Source: Takakia lepidozioides
Taxonomy: Eukaryota > Streptophyta > Takakiopsida > Takakiales > Takakiaceae
DNA: 64,000 nucleotides
Direction of reading: 5' to 3'
Assembly: GCA_030704615.1 (NCBI GenBank)
Contig: CM060733.1
Location: 45,010,001-45,074,000 of the forward strand
The notes below the pieces were generated by a model. The model was not told where the DNA came from. It ran no database searches and was given only the letters and a program-made list of their open reading frames with translations. Positions 47,390 through 59,756 of this stretch are shown one piece after another (the first letter of the stretch is position 1; every line of letters starts with the position of its first letter). The position numbers and the translations under genes were made by a program.

Positions 47390-49500
47390 GTAATTTATTA
47401 GCTTATTATTAAGAAATTTTAGGTGGGTTAGATTGGTAAGTGTGTGTTGATAATGTCCATGACGAACACACAAGTGACTCAGGTGTATATTTTAACTAAT
47501 CAAGACTCAATTGCATTAACAATAATAATATATTTTAATTTATTATTGGGCATCTAAATTAGGTGGTGACTTTGTACAAGTTAGGTTGCACTAAGTGTGT
47601 GTTGACAATGTCTGTTAAGAACGCAATGCTCAGGTGTATTAACTAATTCATTACATGAACAAGAATTTATTAGCTTATTATTAGATAAAATTAGGTGGGT
47701 TAGGTTGGTAGGTATGTGTTGAGAATCTCTATTAAGAACACACAAGTGACTTAAGCGTATTACCTAATCAATTGCATGAACAACAAGAATTACTAACTTA
47801 TTATTGGACATACAAATTAGGTGATATATGTGCAGGTTAGGTTGCACTAAAGAGTGTGTTGACAATGCCGAGGTTGGGTAGCATGTGAGCAGGCTCACGC
47901 CAGCGGGCGTGAGCACAAATAAATATTCCATATATTCCAAAAGATTCTTGAGAATATGTTATTATGAAACCCAAATGCTCTCACACGGTAAGAAATACGA
48001 AACTATTTGAAAACTGTGCTTATGCGAAAAAATTCATGAAATTAGCACAATGACCAAGAAATATATCTTCCAGAACTCAAAGATCAGCGCACGTAAATAA
48101 TGTGGTATTTGATAACATTGTGTTTAGAACATCCCCAATAACCACCCAAAAAATGGGTTTCGTTGGCGAAATGCAAATGGGTTTTTGCCTAGTTTCGCCA
48201 GCAAAAGGTTCGAACTATCTGACACGTGCATGTGCATTCTGATCTTCACGTTTAAGTTATATTCAGATTCGATATACCCCCTATTAACGCAGTAAAGTCC
48301 CTATGTCCGCCTATTATTTGTATTTTTGATGTACATATTACCCCCATAACCGTTGATTCTGCTCACACGGCAATTTTTTTTGTGCTCACGCTGTTTCTCT
48401 TAACTCAGTGCTCGCGCGATACCAACCCCTGACAATGTCTATCAAAAACACAATGCTTAAGTGTATTAACTAATTCATTACAGAAATAATAAGAATTTAT
48501 TGGACTATTATTAAGCAATTCTTGGTGGATTAGGTTGTTACACGTGTGTTGACAATGTCTGTCAAGAACACACGAGTCTGGTTATTAACTAATCAATTGT
48601 GCGAGCAATATGATTATGCTTATTATTGGGCATATAAACTAGGTGGTCACTATGTACACATTAGGTTGCTAAATATGTGCTGACAATGTGTGTCAAAAAA
48701 CACAATGTGCTCAGGTGTATTAACTAATTCATTACAAGAACGACAAGACTTTACTAGCTTATTATAAGGCAAATTAGGGTGGGTTAGGTTTGTAAGTGTC
48801 TGTTGACAATGTTTGTCAAGAATATGCTCATAAAAATACACTTAGGTACATTAACTAATTTGTTATATGAACACCAAAAAATCTACCCGTTTACTATTGG
48901 ATATATTTGGGTGGTCATTCTACGTAGGTTAGGTTGCTAGGGGTGTTTACAATGTCTATCGAAACACACTCATGTGTATTAATTAATCAAATATAATAAC
49001 AATACAAATCTACTAATTTGTTATTGGGCATATTTAGTGGGGTCAATGTGTGCAAGTTTGGTAGTAGAGTTTTTTTAAGTTACTTGATATGTGTGTTTAA
49101 TAATGTCAAGTACACACTCACATGTTAATTAAGTTTTACGGAGGTTACAGATAGCTTATTATTGCGCATATTTAGTTGGTCATTATTTGCATGTTTAATA
49201 GCAAATTTTGTAAGTTTGCACATTGCTATGAAGAACACATGAGTCACAGTTTAGGCATTGAGTAACAGGGCTTTAGGGTCTAATTCTAAATAATAATGAT
49301 TAATGGTTTAGGGTTTAACTCTAAGTGTTAAATAGGTACATGAACAACAACATATTATCATATTATCATGCATTAGATGGTATTTTGTAAAGGTCTTATA
49401 GCATTTCTAATCGTGTGTTGACAATAATTATGTCTAGAAAATAACTATAGACAGTCACATGTTAATTAGTTACAGAAACAACAACTAGGTTGCACAAAAT
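47390..49500. repeat. Degenerate tandem array, monomer about 120-145 bp, copy 2
   Basis: Collinear with 13290-15290, the same monomers in the same order, with the full MITE (copy d) inside. About 100 bases near 49180-49275 (CATTATTTGCATG to AACAGGGCTTTAGG) are present only here, so copy 1 has lost most of a monomer. Confidence 0.75.
47868..48429. mobile_element. hAT-type MITE (copy d), orthologous position to copy a
   Basis: 562 bp, flanked by TGACAATG (47860-47867 and 48430-48437), in the same monomer as copy a. The insertion therefore predates the block duplication. Confidence 0.72.
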
Positions 49501-50013
49501 GACGTGATGTGACGTGACGTGAATATTCCAAAATATTTGAAGAATAATGATGCAAATTGACATAAGGATGCGGAGTCATGATGTAACTTATGACGTAATG
49601 CTCAATCACTATTTCGTCTAGAGAGAGTCATTTTGTGCAACCTCGAGTTCGACAAGATACCATTTTATTGAAATTTTTTAAAGTGATGTCACATGATCAA
49701 TGATATGAGCAGCCTAACTGGTACCAAATTTGCTAGTACATCCAATGAATCAATTAAAACTCTCAAACTTGTCAACATTGACATTTTGACGCGAACTATA
49801 ACATCAATCATGTTATAAATATAACTATATCTTAATTGTATGGACCCCTTTGACAATCAAGTTAAGCCCTTTGGGCTGGAGTTAAATTTGCTTCTGCAAG
49901 AGTCATTCTCTTCTTTCTTCTCCCACTACAAGCACATGAGTGTAATATTGAATCTAAGTATTAATTCGAATATATCAACTCACTTTCTTCTTTTCCGTGT
50001 ATGTGTATGTACA

Positions 50014-51471
50014 ATGACGAGAAGACAAGGTTTTTCTGCCATACCACAACTTGGAAATGATATATTATTGTTCACTTTTGTTTTACCAATCATCATTATT
50101 GGATGTCTCTCCCTATTATCTGCAGCGTCTGATGATTACAACGCACACTTGCAGAATTATTTGAATTACCCCATTACATTTACTTGCGAATTTGATGATC
50201 CTGCTCAGACGACCTGAACTCTCCATATGATTCATAAATATCGCCTCATAATTTATCTTGCTCATATTGAAAAGTTCTCTAACAAGTTGTACATGATTGC
50301 ATTTAGGCCAATTCATTGTTATATTTGCATAATAATGCATTCTCTATTTCAACCCTTAAGTGCTCATTTAGCCTATTTTGGGCCATTGTTTTACTGGTAT
50401 GGTTTTCTTATATTTCAATCAATTGATCCAAGCTTTGAGCTGCTGATGCCATGGAATCCAATACGTGATTTGTAGGATTTTTTTTATTAGCGTTTTAATT
50501 TCCCCAATCAAAGAAAGGGAAATTTCGTTTGTGGTGTGAGAATTTTAACATCTCCGAAACATGAAAAAACTCTCCTCTTACATAAGAAAATGTCTCTTCC
50601 ACACTGACCCCCAATCTGGTTTGACCAAGTGTCATTACACCATCTTTTGCCGAGAATGCATTTTTTTTTCTTGGATAGGATGCAACATCCTACCAAAGAT
50701 GAATTGGGAGTAGATTCAGCTAATTTGGAAATCATCTCATCACCCAAATCGAAATCCCATTTGTAATTTTGATGTGCGCCCAAAAATAGGCCGCCCGCAA
50801 CGGTGGGTTTTTCTCAATTTTCACCTGAATGCCTTATAGATTGGCAAATCCCTTTAGCAGGTATATATGCACATAATGTGCGGTCAGAATTTTGAAATGG
50901 TGTTTTTTTCTCAAAATGAGAAGGTTTTTTTCAGGGATTGGGTTTTTGAAAGAAAAAAAATTGGCTACTGGGCGCTTAAGGGTTAATGATGGAGGCTAGA
51001 GTTGATGAACTACTATATCTTCATGATGTACAGTTTTTTACTTTATATGGTTTATAATAATTATTATTATCATTTTCTCCAAAACATATTTTCTAATTCA
51101 TTTTGGATCACTATGTTTTTTTCCCTCTTTTAAGAACACAAATCAAAATTTCAATAGTAAGTTAGATATTGTAAACCCCGTAATTTGTAGCTCTTGTACA
51201 AGCAAAATTACAGCTTCACTGCATCTCCTAATGATGACTTCAATCTTGAGCATTGCAGACTTTAGTTCCACGTACAGCATCTGATATCGTTATTAGGTGG
51301 GGGACTTCGATGATGTTGATTTGTACGGGTACATATACCAATTCGGCAGGGAATACTTACACTCACAGATGGCAAGTCGCTGCAAGCTGGTACCGAGGAG
51401 AATCAATTACTTGGAAAATCATTCAAAGTGGTGCTTGTATGTTTCATGATGATGACACACAACGTTGTTGA
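50014..51471 (+). pseudogene. Small secreted-protein gene, broken copy 2
   Basis: Exon 1 starts at ATG 50014 and keeps the hydrophobic signal, but 13 bases spanning the exon-1/intron border (GGTCATTTGTAAG in copy 1) are lost. The GTAAGA donor is gone and the frame meets TGA at 50215. Exon 2 (from about 51259) is open until CGA becomes TGA at 51469 (QRC then stop), removing the LNWIW end. Here the upstream ATG at 49840 is in frame and would add 58 residues. The intron carries about 150 bases not present in copy 1. Both lesions are absent from copy 1. Confidence 0.75.
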
Positions 51472-52250
51472 CTAAATTGGATTTGGTAGTGAACCATGTG
51501 ATATCTAGATTCAGATGTGAAAAATAGAGTGATGGTGGTCTTGTTGAAAAACAAATAGGGATGAATTAGAAGGTACAGCCATGAAGCACAAGAAATGTTA
51601 TATATGATCATCTACAGATTACTACTTTCACTCAAGTGGGGATGGGGCTCGAGGTGCATGTAACGATGTCTGACTAGTGGTAGCACATGATGCGAGGCAT
51701 GCACTTAGAGCATGTTTTAGGAAATCACTTTTTATCAAAATCCGGACTTTCAAGAAGTCTGGATATAATGAAATACGAAGCTAATGCGAGTTACTATGGA
51801 GACAAAAATTTAAAATGAATGTAATCGAGTATATTTTTATTATATGATGAACATCATTATCATATAAAATTAATTATTAAAAACATGTATCCATTTTTCT
51901 ATATTCAATTTCCACCTTGACTGGGAATTCGAGCTCATTCATATTTATGTTTGTAGAAAAAAAGGTAATATATTTAATCTTTGAACACTTAGAGCATTGA
52001 TGTAACATTCCATCTACACAATATTATGATAAGTATCCCAAAGTAGTACCAAACACAAAATGATGTCTTTGAATCACAAAAGATGTCTATTTTTCATTCG
52101 AAAAATGAAGCCATGATTGGTACTCACACATTAATATGTCTTGTACCATGTACTGATACATACATATGAATATCATCTTATTAAAATAGAAAATGTATTT
52201 CAACATAAAGATGACTTGGACCATACTATTCTAGATTTATTTTGTTTATA
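51472..52250. other. Non-coding 3' flank of the secreted-protein pseudogene
   Basis: Matches 17187-17923 with small indels; nothing recognised. Confidence 0.5.
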
Positions 52251-52640
52251 CTACAAGACAATGTTCGGGAGTAACTTGCTACCAAGATTCGTAAGATGTT
52301 GAGTTAGATCGTCCTTGCAATACGATTCATTTGCAAGACGATTATCATGCAGAAGAGGTATAACTCTATGTCGTCGTCTACTTATAGTACATTGGTTCGA
52401 TGTACACTTGCCAATGTGAAGATGACTAAGAAGAATCAGATTAATATAATGAGTCCTGATGCTAGTAGAGGTGGTTCTATTCTCGCCATGGTGGAACATA
52501 ATACCATCCGAATTAACACTAGCAACCACACTGCGTGAAATTGAAGATCCAGATGTGCAAATGAGCGGGATTCCGACTTCCACAATCCAATTGAGGTCTT
52601 CTTTTGTCGCATGATGCTTCGCAATTCTTCATCATGATCC
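52251..52640 (-). pseudogene. Retroelement-like fragment, copy 2 (tentative)
   Basis: Counterpart of 17924-18300 in copy 1 (SGSSISRSVVASVNSD, GSKLLPNIVL). The protease-like LNWIVEVG has Val and Glu where an active enzyme needs Asp-Ser/Thr-Gly. The gag-like half seen in copy 1 lies in the segment missing here. Confidence 0.3.
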
Positions 52641-52762
52641 ACTGATAAATAAATAAAAAATGAGACACTAAGTCATCCTAATCGAATTCGAAGTACCATG
52701 AAGCCATGAATGAATTGAAAATTAAAAATTAAAAACATTATCATGATCACCAAAAGCAAATT

Positions 52763-53760
52763 GATTTAGTTGACTTCGTAGTATTTTAGCAAATTGGTCG
52801 CTCTTCAGTGCTTCCTGAATCTCCTTTATGATCTCTGCATCGTCATAGGTGGACATGGATAGCATATTCAATTAGAGATTTGCTGGTTTTAAGATGATGG
52901 ATTTCTGTTGGTTGAAAACTGCGTCCCTTTCTTTTAACGCAAGATACGATCGTCGAGAAAGAGCATCTGGTTTTCCTTGAAGATGGGACGGTAGCTAACA
53001 ACAAAATCAAACCTTGCTAGTGACATACTCCATCTCGCTTGATGTCAATTCAAAACATGAGCACTTATAAAATACTCGAGGTTTTTGTGATCGGTGTAGA
53101 TATTGACCTGATGTTTAGCTCCCTCCAATAAATGACGTCACTATTCAAAAGCATCGATAATTGCCAGAAGTTCTTTGTCGTGGATATCATAATTGATCTC
53201 CGCAGCGAAAAATTTGCGAGAACGAAAACCAACAGGATGAAGTCGGCCATCCGTGCCATATTAAAAGAGTACAACGTCAAGTGCAAAGTCCGATGCATCT
53301 GCTTCCGAAAAGAATGGTTTAGATGGGTCTGCTTGTACCAGTATTGGAGCCGTTGTAAATGTCTGCTTTAGTCTTTCAAATGTCTGGTCAGCCTTCTCGT
53401 CCTATACAAATTTGTTCTTCCCTGTGATTCGTGTCAATGGTGCAACAATTTTGGAATAGTCATCGATGAAGATTCTATAGAAATTTGCAAATTCCAGAAA
53501 ACATTGTAGATCTCGAACCGAAGTTGGTTCAATCCACTCGATAATGGTTTGTATTTTCTTCTAATTCATAAAGACATCTTTGTTGAAAATAATGTAGCCC
53601 AAAAATTTGACCTCAAACTGATGGAAAAGACATTTTTCCAACTTGGCATATAGTCATCTTTCTCTTAATTTATCAATGACAAGACATACATGGCCACCAT
53701 GTTCTTCTGCATTCTGTGAAAATATCAAGATGTCGTCCAAATAGATGACTACTCTGTATG
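52763..53760 (-). pseudogene. Ty3/gypsy RT-RNase H remnant, copy 2
   Basis: Minus strand from 53750: the RT box [18 protein letters not shown] (about 53730), then the RT end (KNKFVQDEKADQTFERLKQ, about 53410). RNase H follows (ILVQADPSKPFFSEADASDF, then [10 protein letters not shown], then [20 protein letters not shown], about 53360-53060), then the start of the integrase linker. RNase H is kept here but deleted in copy 1, while integrase and LTR are kept in copy 1 but deleted here at about 52760. The first RNase H Asp (ADASDF) and TDHKNL are recognisable. Frameshifts and a stop (HVLN then stop) occur. Confidence 0.85.
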
Positions 53761-54114
53761 TTGCAGTGACACTTCTGCAATGGTACCATTCTGTGTTGTT
53801 CATATAATGAATTAGTCAATGCAACTGAGCATTGTGTTCTTGACAGAAGAACACAATGGTTGTTTGGCTCTTCGGCTACACCGAGACACATCGTCAAACC
53901 GAGACACCAAGGAACCCCCTTCCCCCACCCCCTTACCAGCCGGGACTCAAGAATCACCAAAAAGAATTATTTGATCCAAGACCCCTTTAAAATATCATAC
54001 CATTAGGTAATCCCACTTTTCTTTATCCGCTGGTCCAAAGTCTGCCCCTGGCCACGTGGCGTGGCGCCACAGGCCGAGACAGGGCCGGACTAGCGGTTCG
54101 TGCCCAGCGGTCAC
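53761..54114. other. Non-coding, shared by both blocks
   Basis: Matches 23481-23893. It contains a short C/A microsatellite and GGCCACGTGGCGTGGCGCCAC, a near-palindrome at about 54050. No gene is seen. Confidence 0.45.
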
Positions 54115-54545
54115 TGTTCGGTGGCAATCTTACTCAACTACAATCCAAGGCAGGAGTTCCAAAGCCTCTGACTGCCCAGTGTATGAAACTAAGAAGCTCG
54201 GTGCTATGGAACCTATGGAAAGGACGTTGTGCATGGGCCCTCAACAGTAACACACCTCTGCTACAGCACTCCTTACTTTAGTTTTCTTTGATCTAACTAT
54301 GGCTGCTAAATCAGCTTGGGCATTGTTGTGTGCAGACGTCGCAAGGAAGCCATAGCGCCAGCCAACCCTCCTCCATACCTTCCGAGCGACATGGGGCAAG
54401 CATGGGATCATTTGTTGCTGCGCTCATGACCTCACCTGTGTATGGGCAGATAGAATCTCCTCCTGCTGGCAGGGACATAGAGGCTACCTCTTTGGCTTCC
54501 CCAGAATTTGAAAGGTATGAGGTTAATTGGGAACACGTCCGCCCG
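54115..54545 (+). mobile_element. LINE C-terminal fragment upstream of GMPP, copy 2
   Basis: Frames read LRSSVLWNLWKGRCAW, then NTPLLQHSLL, and then correspond part by part to the C-terminal tail of the family-1 LINE (LRGSVLWHLWKV, LALVFYDL, CADM). Later parts are SPVYGQIESPPAGRDIEA and EVNWEHVRP, close to EVNWKHLKT at 9843. The zinc-binding part is lacking. It is a third, distinct LINE lineage in the window. Confidence 0.65.
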
Positions 54546-55103
54546 TCTTCAGCAGCGCGTCTTCACTTTTTTAGATAAAGTCTCGGTTCTTTTCCTTGCT
54601 AGCTTCAGCGTTGCCTTCACTCTCCAGATCGCTCCACCCCTCCCCTTCTAGCTTCTTGCTCCCAGTTCTTGCTACCCTCGACCCTCCCCTTGGGGGTTCC
54701 CTGTTCCTCCGTTCTGTCCGCTCTCCGTCCTCACCAAGGGCTAGAGCTTCCGCTGCCTTCTCCCTAGCTTCTATGATTATCGCACGGTTTCATTAGTGCC
54801 CCCGTACTACAGCTATGTAATTGGTCATGCTGTGTTCCTTTTTTTTGTTTTGTTTTCTTAGAAACAGGGGATGGAGGCGCTGTGTTTCATTGAGGCTGCA
54901 AGCCTCCTACTGTAATGGTGTCTTTTTTCTTAAACAGAACAGGGGATAGTGGCCCTGGAATGTTATTAATGGAAAGAACTAAAGAAGCAAAGAAGTGTTG
55001 TCTGCCATTTTCACACGTTTGCCTCTCTGTGTCTGTTCGCCTGTTGTCGTGCGGGTGGGCGTGGGTTGGAAGATCTTGCCATCCTCTCTGGAAGAGCTTG
55101 CAA
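54546..55103 (+). promoter_or_regulatory. GMPP promoter/leader region, copy 2
   Basis: Counterpart of 26886-27451, with the same T-rich 3' splice-site-like TTGTTTTCTTAG at about 54850-54861. Differences from copy 1 are scattered single-base indels. Confidence 0.4.
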
Positions 55104-56186
55104 ATGAAGGCCTTGATACTTGTGGGTGGGTTCGGAACCAGGCTGCGGCCGCTGACGTTGCGCGTGCCGAAGCCCCTGGTGGATTTCGCCAACAAACCCA
55201 TGATTCTTCACCAGATTGAGGCACTGAAGGAAGCTGGAGTAGACGAGGTTGTTCTGGCTATCAATTATCAGCCAGAGGTGATGATGAATTTTCTAAGGGA
55301 CTTTGAGAAGAAGTTGGGTATGAAGATTACATGCTCACAAGGACAGAGCCAATGGGCACAGCTGGCCCACTGGCCTGGCCAGAGACAAGCTGGATGATGG
55401 ATCTGGTGAGGCCTTTTTTGTGTTGAACAGCGATGTCATCAGCGATTACCCTTTGAAGCAAATGATTGAATTCCACAAAAAAGCATGGAAGCGAAGCTAC
55501 AATTATGGTCACTAAGGTGGATGAGCCTTCCAAGTATGGAGTGGTGGTGATGGAGGAAACGACAGGCAGGGTGCAGAAATTTGTTGAGAAACCGCAGGAA
55601 TTTGTGGGAAACAAAATCAATGCGGGTATCTATCTTTTGAGTCCAAAAACCCTTCATCGGATTCAGCTCCGGCCAACCTCAATTGAGAAAGAGGTATTTC
55701 CAAAAATTGCGATTGACAAAAAGCTATATGCCATGGTGTTACCAGGGTTTTGGATGGACATAGGCCAGCCCCGGATTACATCACCGGCCTCCGGCTGTAC
55801 CTTGATTCCCTCAGCAGGCAGGCACCAGCAATGCTAGCCTTGGGGTCATCTTACCTGGGGAATGTGATTGTGATGAGAGTGCCCAAATCGGAGAAGGGTG
55901 CTTGATTGGGCCAGATGTTTCCATTGGTCAAGGCTGTGTGATCGAGGCAGGAGTTCGGCTCTCTCGCTGTACAATCATGAGGGGTGTGAGAGTCAAGAAG
56001 CATGCTTGCATTTCAGGTAGTATAATTGGCTGGCACTCCACAGTTGGACAGTGGGCTCGCGTCGAGAACATGACTGTGCTGGGAGAGGATGTCCATGTCT
56101 GTGATGAAATCCTCAGCAATGGAGGTGTGGTGCTACCTCACAAAGAGATCAAGACCAGCATCCTCAAGCCTGAAATTGTCATGTGA
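55104..56186 (+). pseudogene. GMPP: GDP-mannose pyrophosphorylase, copy 2, five frameshifts
   Basis: Same enzyme as copy 1. ATG 55104 opens an intact N-terminal half ([43 protein letters not shown]), exactly where copy 1 is broken. Frame changes follow: a lost base near 55340, another near 55377, an extra A near 55480 (A6 against A5), a lost G near 55773 (GGG to GG) and a lost C near 55871. Between them [21 protein letters not shown] and the beta-helix to KPEIVM are preserved. With these five corrected the length is again 361 residues. The codons at FFVLNSD look more family-like than copy 1 (FLFVNSD). No lesion is shared with copy 1. Confidence 0.92.
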
Positions 56187-58245
56187 TCATGCAGGAGAAT
56201 TCATGTGGTGCCCCACCTGCTCTTCTCTAGCTAGCAAATCATCTTCTAGGAACATTGCAACTCCTTTGATTACAAGTGTGAATGCTGTTCCCGATTCACA
56301 AATTGCTGATCCACAAAGAGAAGACATAAAACGAGACTGTTGTAGCATGGTAAAGTCAGAACCATTTCCTTTGAAATTTTGCAAGGCCTAGAATAAGTGC
56401 AGCACAGAACAGGACAGTCAACATAGAGATGCTCAGTGGAAAAACATCCACCATTGCCTTGGCGTAGACACTAACCAAATCTAATTAAGCACAAGGCGTT
56501 GGATGGCAGCACTCGGGCACTCAAGGGTTTTAATTTTTTCCCCTCTAATAATCTTCAATAAAGTTTCCAGGGCACTGTCCACACAATCCAAACTGCCAAA
56601 ATGTAGGCCACAAAGGGAGTGATTCTTTCAGGTCCTGAATGTGTTTGCAAGACGCTGGAAATAGATCAAGTTCTAGCTGAAAGTCTGAAACAATCTCCTC
56701 TTTGCTTTCTCTTGCACATGATAAACTGTCAAGATGCACACATACATGTAAATAAGAGGAGGGTTTATGCTGGGATGTGATCGTCAACCAGCCAGGGTTT
56801 GCTTGTAAAGCACAACAGAAGCCTTCCACAAAACTCATAACTATTTTGCCAGTAAATAGGTCTATTCAAGGGGGGATGTATTACATTAACTCAATAACCA
56901 TCCTACAAAAACCACCCAGACAACTGCTCATCCAGATGCTCAGCAGAACAAAAAAGCCTTCCACCCTCCTTCAGCACAACACAGCACAATCCAATCAGCA
57001 GAGTAAGAAACCTGTCAAACACCCCAGAAAAACATGATGCAGCTTGCAATCGTTCATCCAGACACTCGCCGTGGTTAGACATTTGCATGTTGCATGTTGT
57101 TGGAGGAGCAGCCGGTCAGTTTAAAACACCACATCCATCACTGATGGGTGAACTATGATAAGCTGAACTGCCATGACAAGTTGACAACCACTCAAAGCAA
57201 AGCCAAAAAGCCTCCTATTGAGCAGACCAAGAAAGCTTGTCGAACACCCCAAACACCCCAGACAACGACGAGGCTTGCAATGCATATCAAGTCACGTGCC
57301 ACTGTCCAGACAACCCGTGGTGCCGAGATTCTAGAAACCCGGCTACCACACCCTCCCTCTGGTAGACGATTGACAATCAGCCCCCACAGTACACTAGCCC
57401 TGGCTTTCTCAAGCCATACATAGGTTGAGTAGTGTGCTGTGGTGCACCCTACTATTGGCTCAATTGGAGGGTCATTGATCCAAAACCCAATATGACACAG
57501 GAAGCAAGAGAAGTAGAGAGAATGTACTCATAATCCGTTGTTTGCCGTAGCCTTGTGGCCATTGACCCCACGCCCAGTTTGAGGGGAACACAAAGAAACA
57601 CAAATTACCTTTGTCGGGGGCTGACGCCGGTCGTATGAAACATGCAAACCTGGAAACATGCAAGTGATCCGAGTTTTCCAGATATCCTCTAGAAATCCCT
57701 TCACACAAACGTCAATCTGCTGCGTAGAGAAGTAGAGAGACAAAGACAGAGTGGTAACAGACAGCCGCAATCCTAGGAATTGGGTAGGTGAGCATCTGCT
57801 TCAAAAGACCATGAAAGCAGAACTCCAGGTTAGACGTGCTTGATGCCTACACAGAGTGCTTCTGGAGCTATGTATGAACCATTGACTTTCATTCAAAGAG
57901 AATTGAAGGCCTGTGTAGGCCGATAGCAAAAACTACCCATGGGTAATTCAGCTACCAAACTTGTTCCAGCTCTGCAAAGAAGCTGTAAGACAACCGTAAG
58001 GAATTCTTTTTTCTACCTAGTTCTCAGATGTCACTACCTTCATATGTGAAAAGCCTTTCCTCTCCATACTTCAGATTGAAACCAAACAGAACAGCTACCC
58101 ATCGCAGTGAAGCATTGAACCACATTTTGATGTCAGTTGTGATATACACTTTGGAACAGCAATTGATCAACAAATAGGACAGAGATATTAGCAGGATTGC
58201 AGGTCCAAATCTCCTTCAATCGGGCCTGCTCCATCTACACATCTC
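56187..58245. other. 3' flank of GMPP, copy 2, non-coding
   Basis: Collinear with 28536-30605. It contains the segment that is also copied at 25.9-26.4 kb. No supported gene. Confidence 0.45.
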
Positions 58246-58344
58246 TCATTCCATTTCTTCAGCAACATCAACTTCACTGTTGCCGCCGCACACGCGATTA
58301 TGTTTCTTGGCATATCTCTGATTCCTCAAGAACTTAGGGTCCAT
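58246..58344 (-). CDS. RPL29: Ribosomal protein eL29, last exon only
   Basis: eL29 is a short basic protein of the 60S subunit. On the minus strand the exon begins right after GGTGGTGCAG (a good 3' splice site at 58345-58354) with MDPKFLRNQRYAKKHN, the strongly conserved second half of the protein, and ends VDVAEEME with a stop at 58246-58248, 32 residues in all. The usual N-terminal part (about 30 residues rich in Lys, His and Arg) should be an upstream exon at higher coordinates, but I could not find it before 59749. The gene is either partial or has a longer intron broken by the inverted arm. Confidence 0.85.
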   Translation of the reverse strand: MDPKFLRNQRYAKKHNRVCGGNSEVDVAEEME

Positions 58345-59019
58345 CTGCACCACCACACCAACAACTTCAGGAGATTTTGAACACAGCATTTGCCAACATA
58401 TATAAGGACCAAATTTCATGCAAACTCTTATACGAGGCCCCAAACTCACTAACAGGGATTTCATGATCCATTCATAGAAACCCGATGATTACTTTCCTCT
58501 GACATTAATCCCAACAATGAACTCCACTTTACAGGAGCCATGGGTTAGGGTCGTTGCCCTGTGAAGGAGATGGGACAGTTGGTTACAAGTTCCTGGCCTG
58601 GGCGAGAGATTGAACAAAACCAGCATTGAGAATGATGTAAAAGAAAATATCAAACTGGTTTCGCAGTGTAAAGCGCCCTCGGGCGGGTTGTCAAATCCTG
58701 GTCGTGGAAACTCCTCGGGGGCAGGTGCTTTACACTACGCATAAAGCATAGACTCTCGTTGCAGAAGCTCCTACCATGCAAATATACTTGCTGATGTATG
58801 GTTGTCTCATATTTCAATAGCATCACACACTTGTGCATAAAGTGACTGAGACCATCAGTGACTTAGAAAGCTAGTGTGTTCTCATACGCTTAATTGGTGT
58901 GAAGTATTGACAGCAGGGGAGGCAAGAACATGAACATCTCCACAAGCGCAGCATAGTTCATGGAGAGGAACCGAGATGACTTTTAGGCCTCCAACTCCCT
59001 TCTTCAACATCAGAGAGAA
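58345..59019. other. Intron or upstream sequence of eL29, non-coding
   Basis: No eL29 first exon is visible. 58304-58613 is the stretch deleted in block copy 1. The rest matches 30669-31080. Confidence 0.45.
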
Positions 59020-59640
59020 ATCAACAAGTTACCTGAGATATCTGGCACAGCCAGCGGACAAAAATGCATGGCTCAGAGCCGTGGAGAAGTGGGGATTTCA
59101 TCGTAGGGGTTGTTGCGTCACGAATTAATGTCTATCTTTTTCTACTCTACCGGATCGTTTGAGCCCTAGTCTCGTCGAGTAAACTTCCTAAGGTCAAGGC
59201 TATCAGTCACGTCGATTGTCTGTCTCCAGTGAAGAAGAGCTCGAAAAGCGCATTACCACTCAGACGGAATCGAGAGTTCAAGCTCACCTAAAGTAACTAC
59301 GACCTTGAAGTATCTACTTGACAAAGGATATCACACTGACTTTAAACCAAATTGCTTCTTGAAAGAAACGCAGCAGTAGGCTTTCAGAAAATCTTGGACG
59401 GTGAAAAAAATAGCACTAACAGTGTGCGTCGGAGTGAGAACACAAAATATGTCATAAAGCCAAAAGATTACAAGACCTCCAATACCTATTAGCTGATGCC
59501 TTAGATTCAAAAGAATTCTCTCTGAGCGCGTCAACACGTTACCTAAGATATCTGCCACAGCCTGCGCACAAAAATGCATGGCTCAGAGCCGGGGAGAAGT
59601 GGGGATTTCATCGTAGGGGTTGTTGCGGCCCGCCAGGCGG
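59020..59640. repeat. Direct repeat of ~95 bp flanking a 0.4-kb unique spacer
   Basis: GTTACCT.AGATATCTG.CACAGCC to GTAGGGGTTGTTGCG occurs at about 59029-59117 and 59538-59626. Between them, 59118-59530 has no counterpart in copy 1. Copy 1 has only the first part of the unit and then a deletion with TGG at both edges. Confidence 0.75.
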
Positions 59641-59717
59641 CTGAGGCGAAGGTCCATAAGAAACTTGTGGTTGTTTTTGTCGGTGTTCCATGAGCCGTAA
59701 GCTTTCACAGGCTGCGC
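59583..59717 (-). pseudogene. Unidentified C-terminal coding exon
   Basis: The minus-strand frame of 44 residues runs from AQPVKAYGSWNTDKNNHKFL through RLSRLAGRNNPYDEIPTSPR to a stop. An in-frame TAG precedes it (59718-59720), with a possible LAQCDKMKQA continuation upstream. The composition (WNTDKN, PYDE) looks like a real globular protein end rather than a chance frame, but I do not recognise the family. The last 15 codons recur in the partial repeat at 59073-59117. Confidence 0.4.
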
Positions 59718-59756
59718 CTAAGCCTGCTTCATCTTGTCACATTGTGCTTTGGTGGT

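Larger units (their letters stand above)
42171..59749 (+). repeat. Segmental duplication, copy 2 of the gene-bearing block
   Basis: Same order and orientation as 10771-31203. Private features of copy 2 are: a 91-bp inversion in the hAT remnant; an expansion (44.3-46.55 kb) with two extra MITE copies and a PPR fragment, after which the hAT tail resumes; loss of the segment equivalent to 18.44-22.97 kb; retention of gypsy RNase H; retention of the eL29 exon; and a 0.6-kb tandem structure near the right end. Both ends abut the inverted LINE arms directly. Confidence 0.85.
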
